From: Thiothrix litoralis
GTDB lineage: Bacteria > Pseudomonadota > Gammaproteobacteria > Thiotrichales > Thiotrichaceae
Length of the DNA stretch: 64,000 nucleotides
Assembly: GCF_017901135.1 (NCBI RefSeq)
Contig: NZ_CP072801.1
Coordinates: forward strand, 682,001-746,000
Reading direction: 5' to 3'
In this document: positions 63,942-64,000 of the stretch, piece by piece
Layout: each line of letters begins with the position of its first letter
Position numbering within the stretch: the first letter of the stretch is position 1
The notes under the pieces: generated by a model
Seen by the model: only the letters and a program-made list of their open reading frames with translations
Database searches by the model: none
What the model was told of the DNA's origin: nothing
Position numbers and translations under genes: made by a program

Positions 63942-64000
63942 GCTAGTTAGCTCCTTATGGTTAAGCCCGTAATTCTCGCAGCTTTTGGCGTGCTAATTCA

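Overview
The window looks like the chromosome of a sulfur-oxidising, CO2-fixing gammaproteobacterium, most likely from the Thiothrix/Thiotrichales neighbourhood. This placement is inferred from gene content and not from a marker-gene search. The evidence is a form I RuBisCO operon (cbbL-cbbS-orf-cbbQ) with a divergent cbbR, a tyrosine/glycine-rich sulfur globule-type envelope protein, a YeeE/YedE thiosulfate-type permease, a cytochrome c' and a b561-type cytochrome, and gammaproteobacterial housekeeping genes (gyrA, serC, serA, pheA, parC, htpX, pyrD, murJ, grpE-dnaK-dnaJ-dapB).

Layout. 1-5.5 kb: RuBisCO operon on the minus strand, cbbR on the plus strand, and a small set of poorly known genes. 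5.5-7.4 kb: a PIN-type toxin-antitoxin module and a di-haem cytochrome c peroxidase. 7.5-19.8 kb: gyrA-serC-serA-pheA-(second toxin-antitoxin module)-parC, where serC and serA are separated by a TnpB-only IS200/IS605-type element that has itself been hit by a second, decayed IS. 19.9-24.5 kb: htpX, pyrD, the sulfur globule protein, and a purine-salvage pair (hpt, methylthioinosine phosphorylase) followed by ygfX. 24.6-30.4 kb: a three-gene minus-strand operon (transketolase-like enzyme, DUF1537 four-carbon-acid kinase, serine-glyoxylate-type aminotransferase) with a divergent IclR regulator. It may handle C2/C3 acids such as photorespiratory products.

30.5-47.9 kb is the most unusual part. 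It begins with a 1271-residue fusion of a P-type ATPase to a DUF2333 domain, in which the TGES, DKTGT, TGDGVND and M6 aspartate motifs are all altered. A large bidirectional Ter (tellurite-resistance family) locus follows. Its minus-strand arm encodes a TerD-trypsin fusion, a TerD-vWA protein, a phosphoribosyltransferase, a HAD phosphatase, a StiP/PELOTA-type phosphoribosyltransferase and a CitE-like lyase; the last five are joined by 4-nt ATGA overlaps. Its plus-strand arm encodes an ATP-grasp ligase, TerZ, TerA, two TerD/E proteins, a DUF475 TerC and TerB. The pattern fits the predicted Ter-linked nucleoside-like metabolite pathway. An IS4-family element with a frameshifted transposase sits in the divergent control region between the arms.

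47.9-64 kb: an NhaR-like regulator behind a large protein joining a RelE-like domain, an SF1 helicase and ankyrin repeats; a secreted SGNH-domain protein; murJ; a YdgA/DUF945 protein; cnoX; the chaperone genes grpE-dnaK-dnaJ with a heat-shock promoter and a possible RNA thermometer; dapB; a cytochrome b; a YeeE/YedE permease; and cytochrome c'. No rRNA, tRNA or CRISPR array was seen. No intergenic stretch longer than 300 bases lacks an annotated gene or element.
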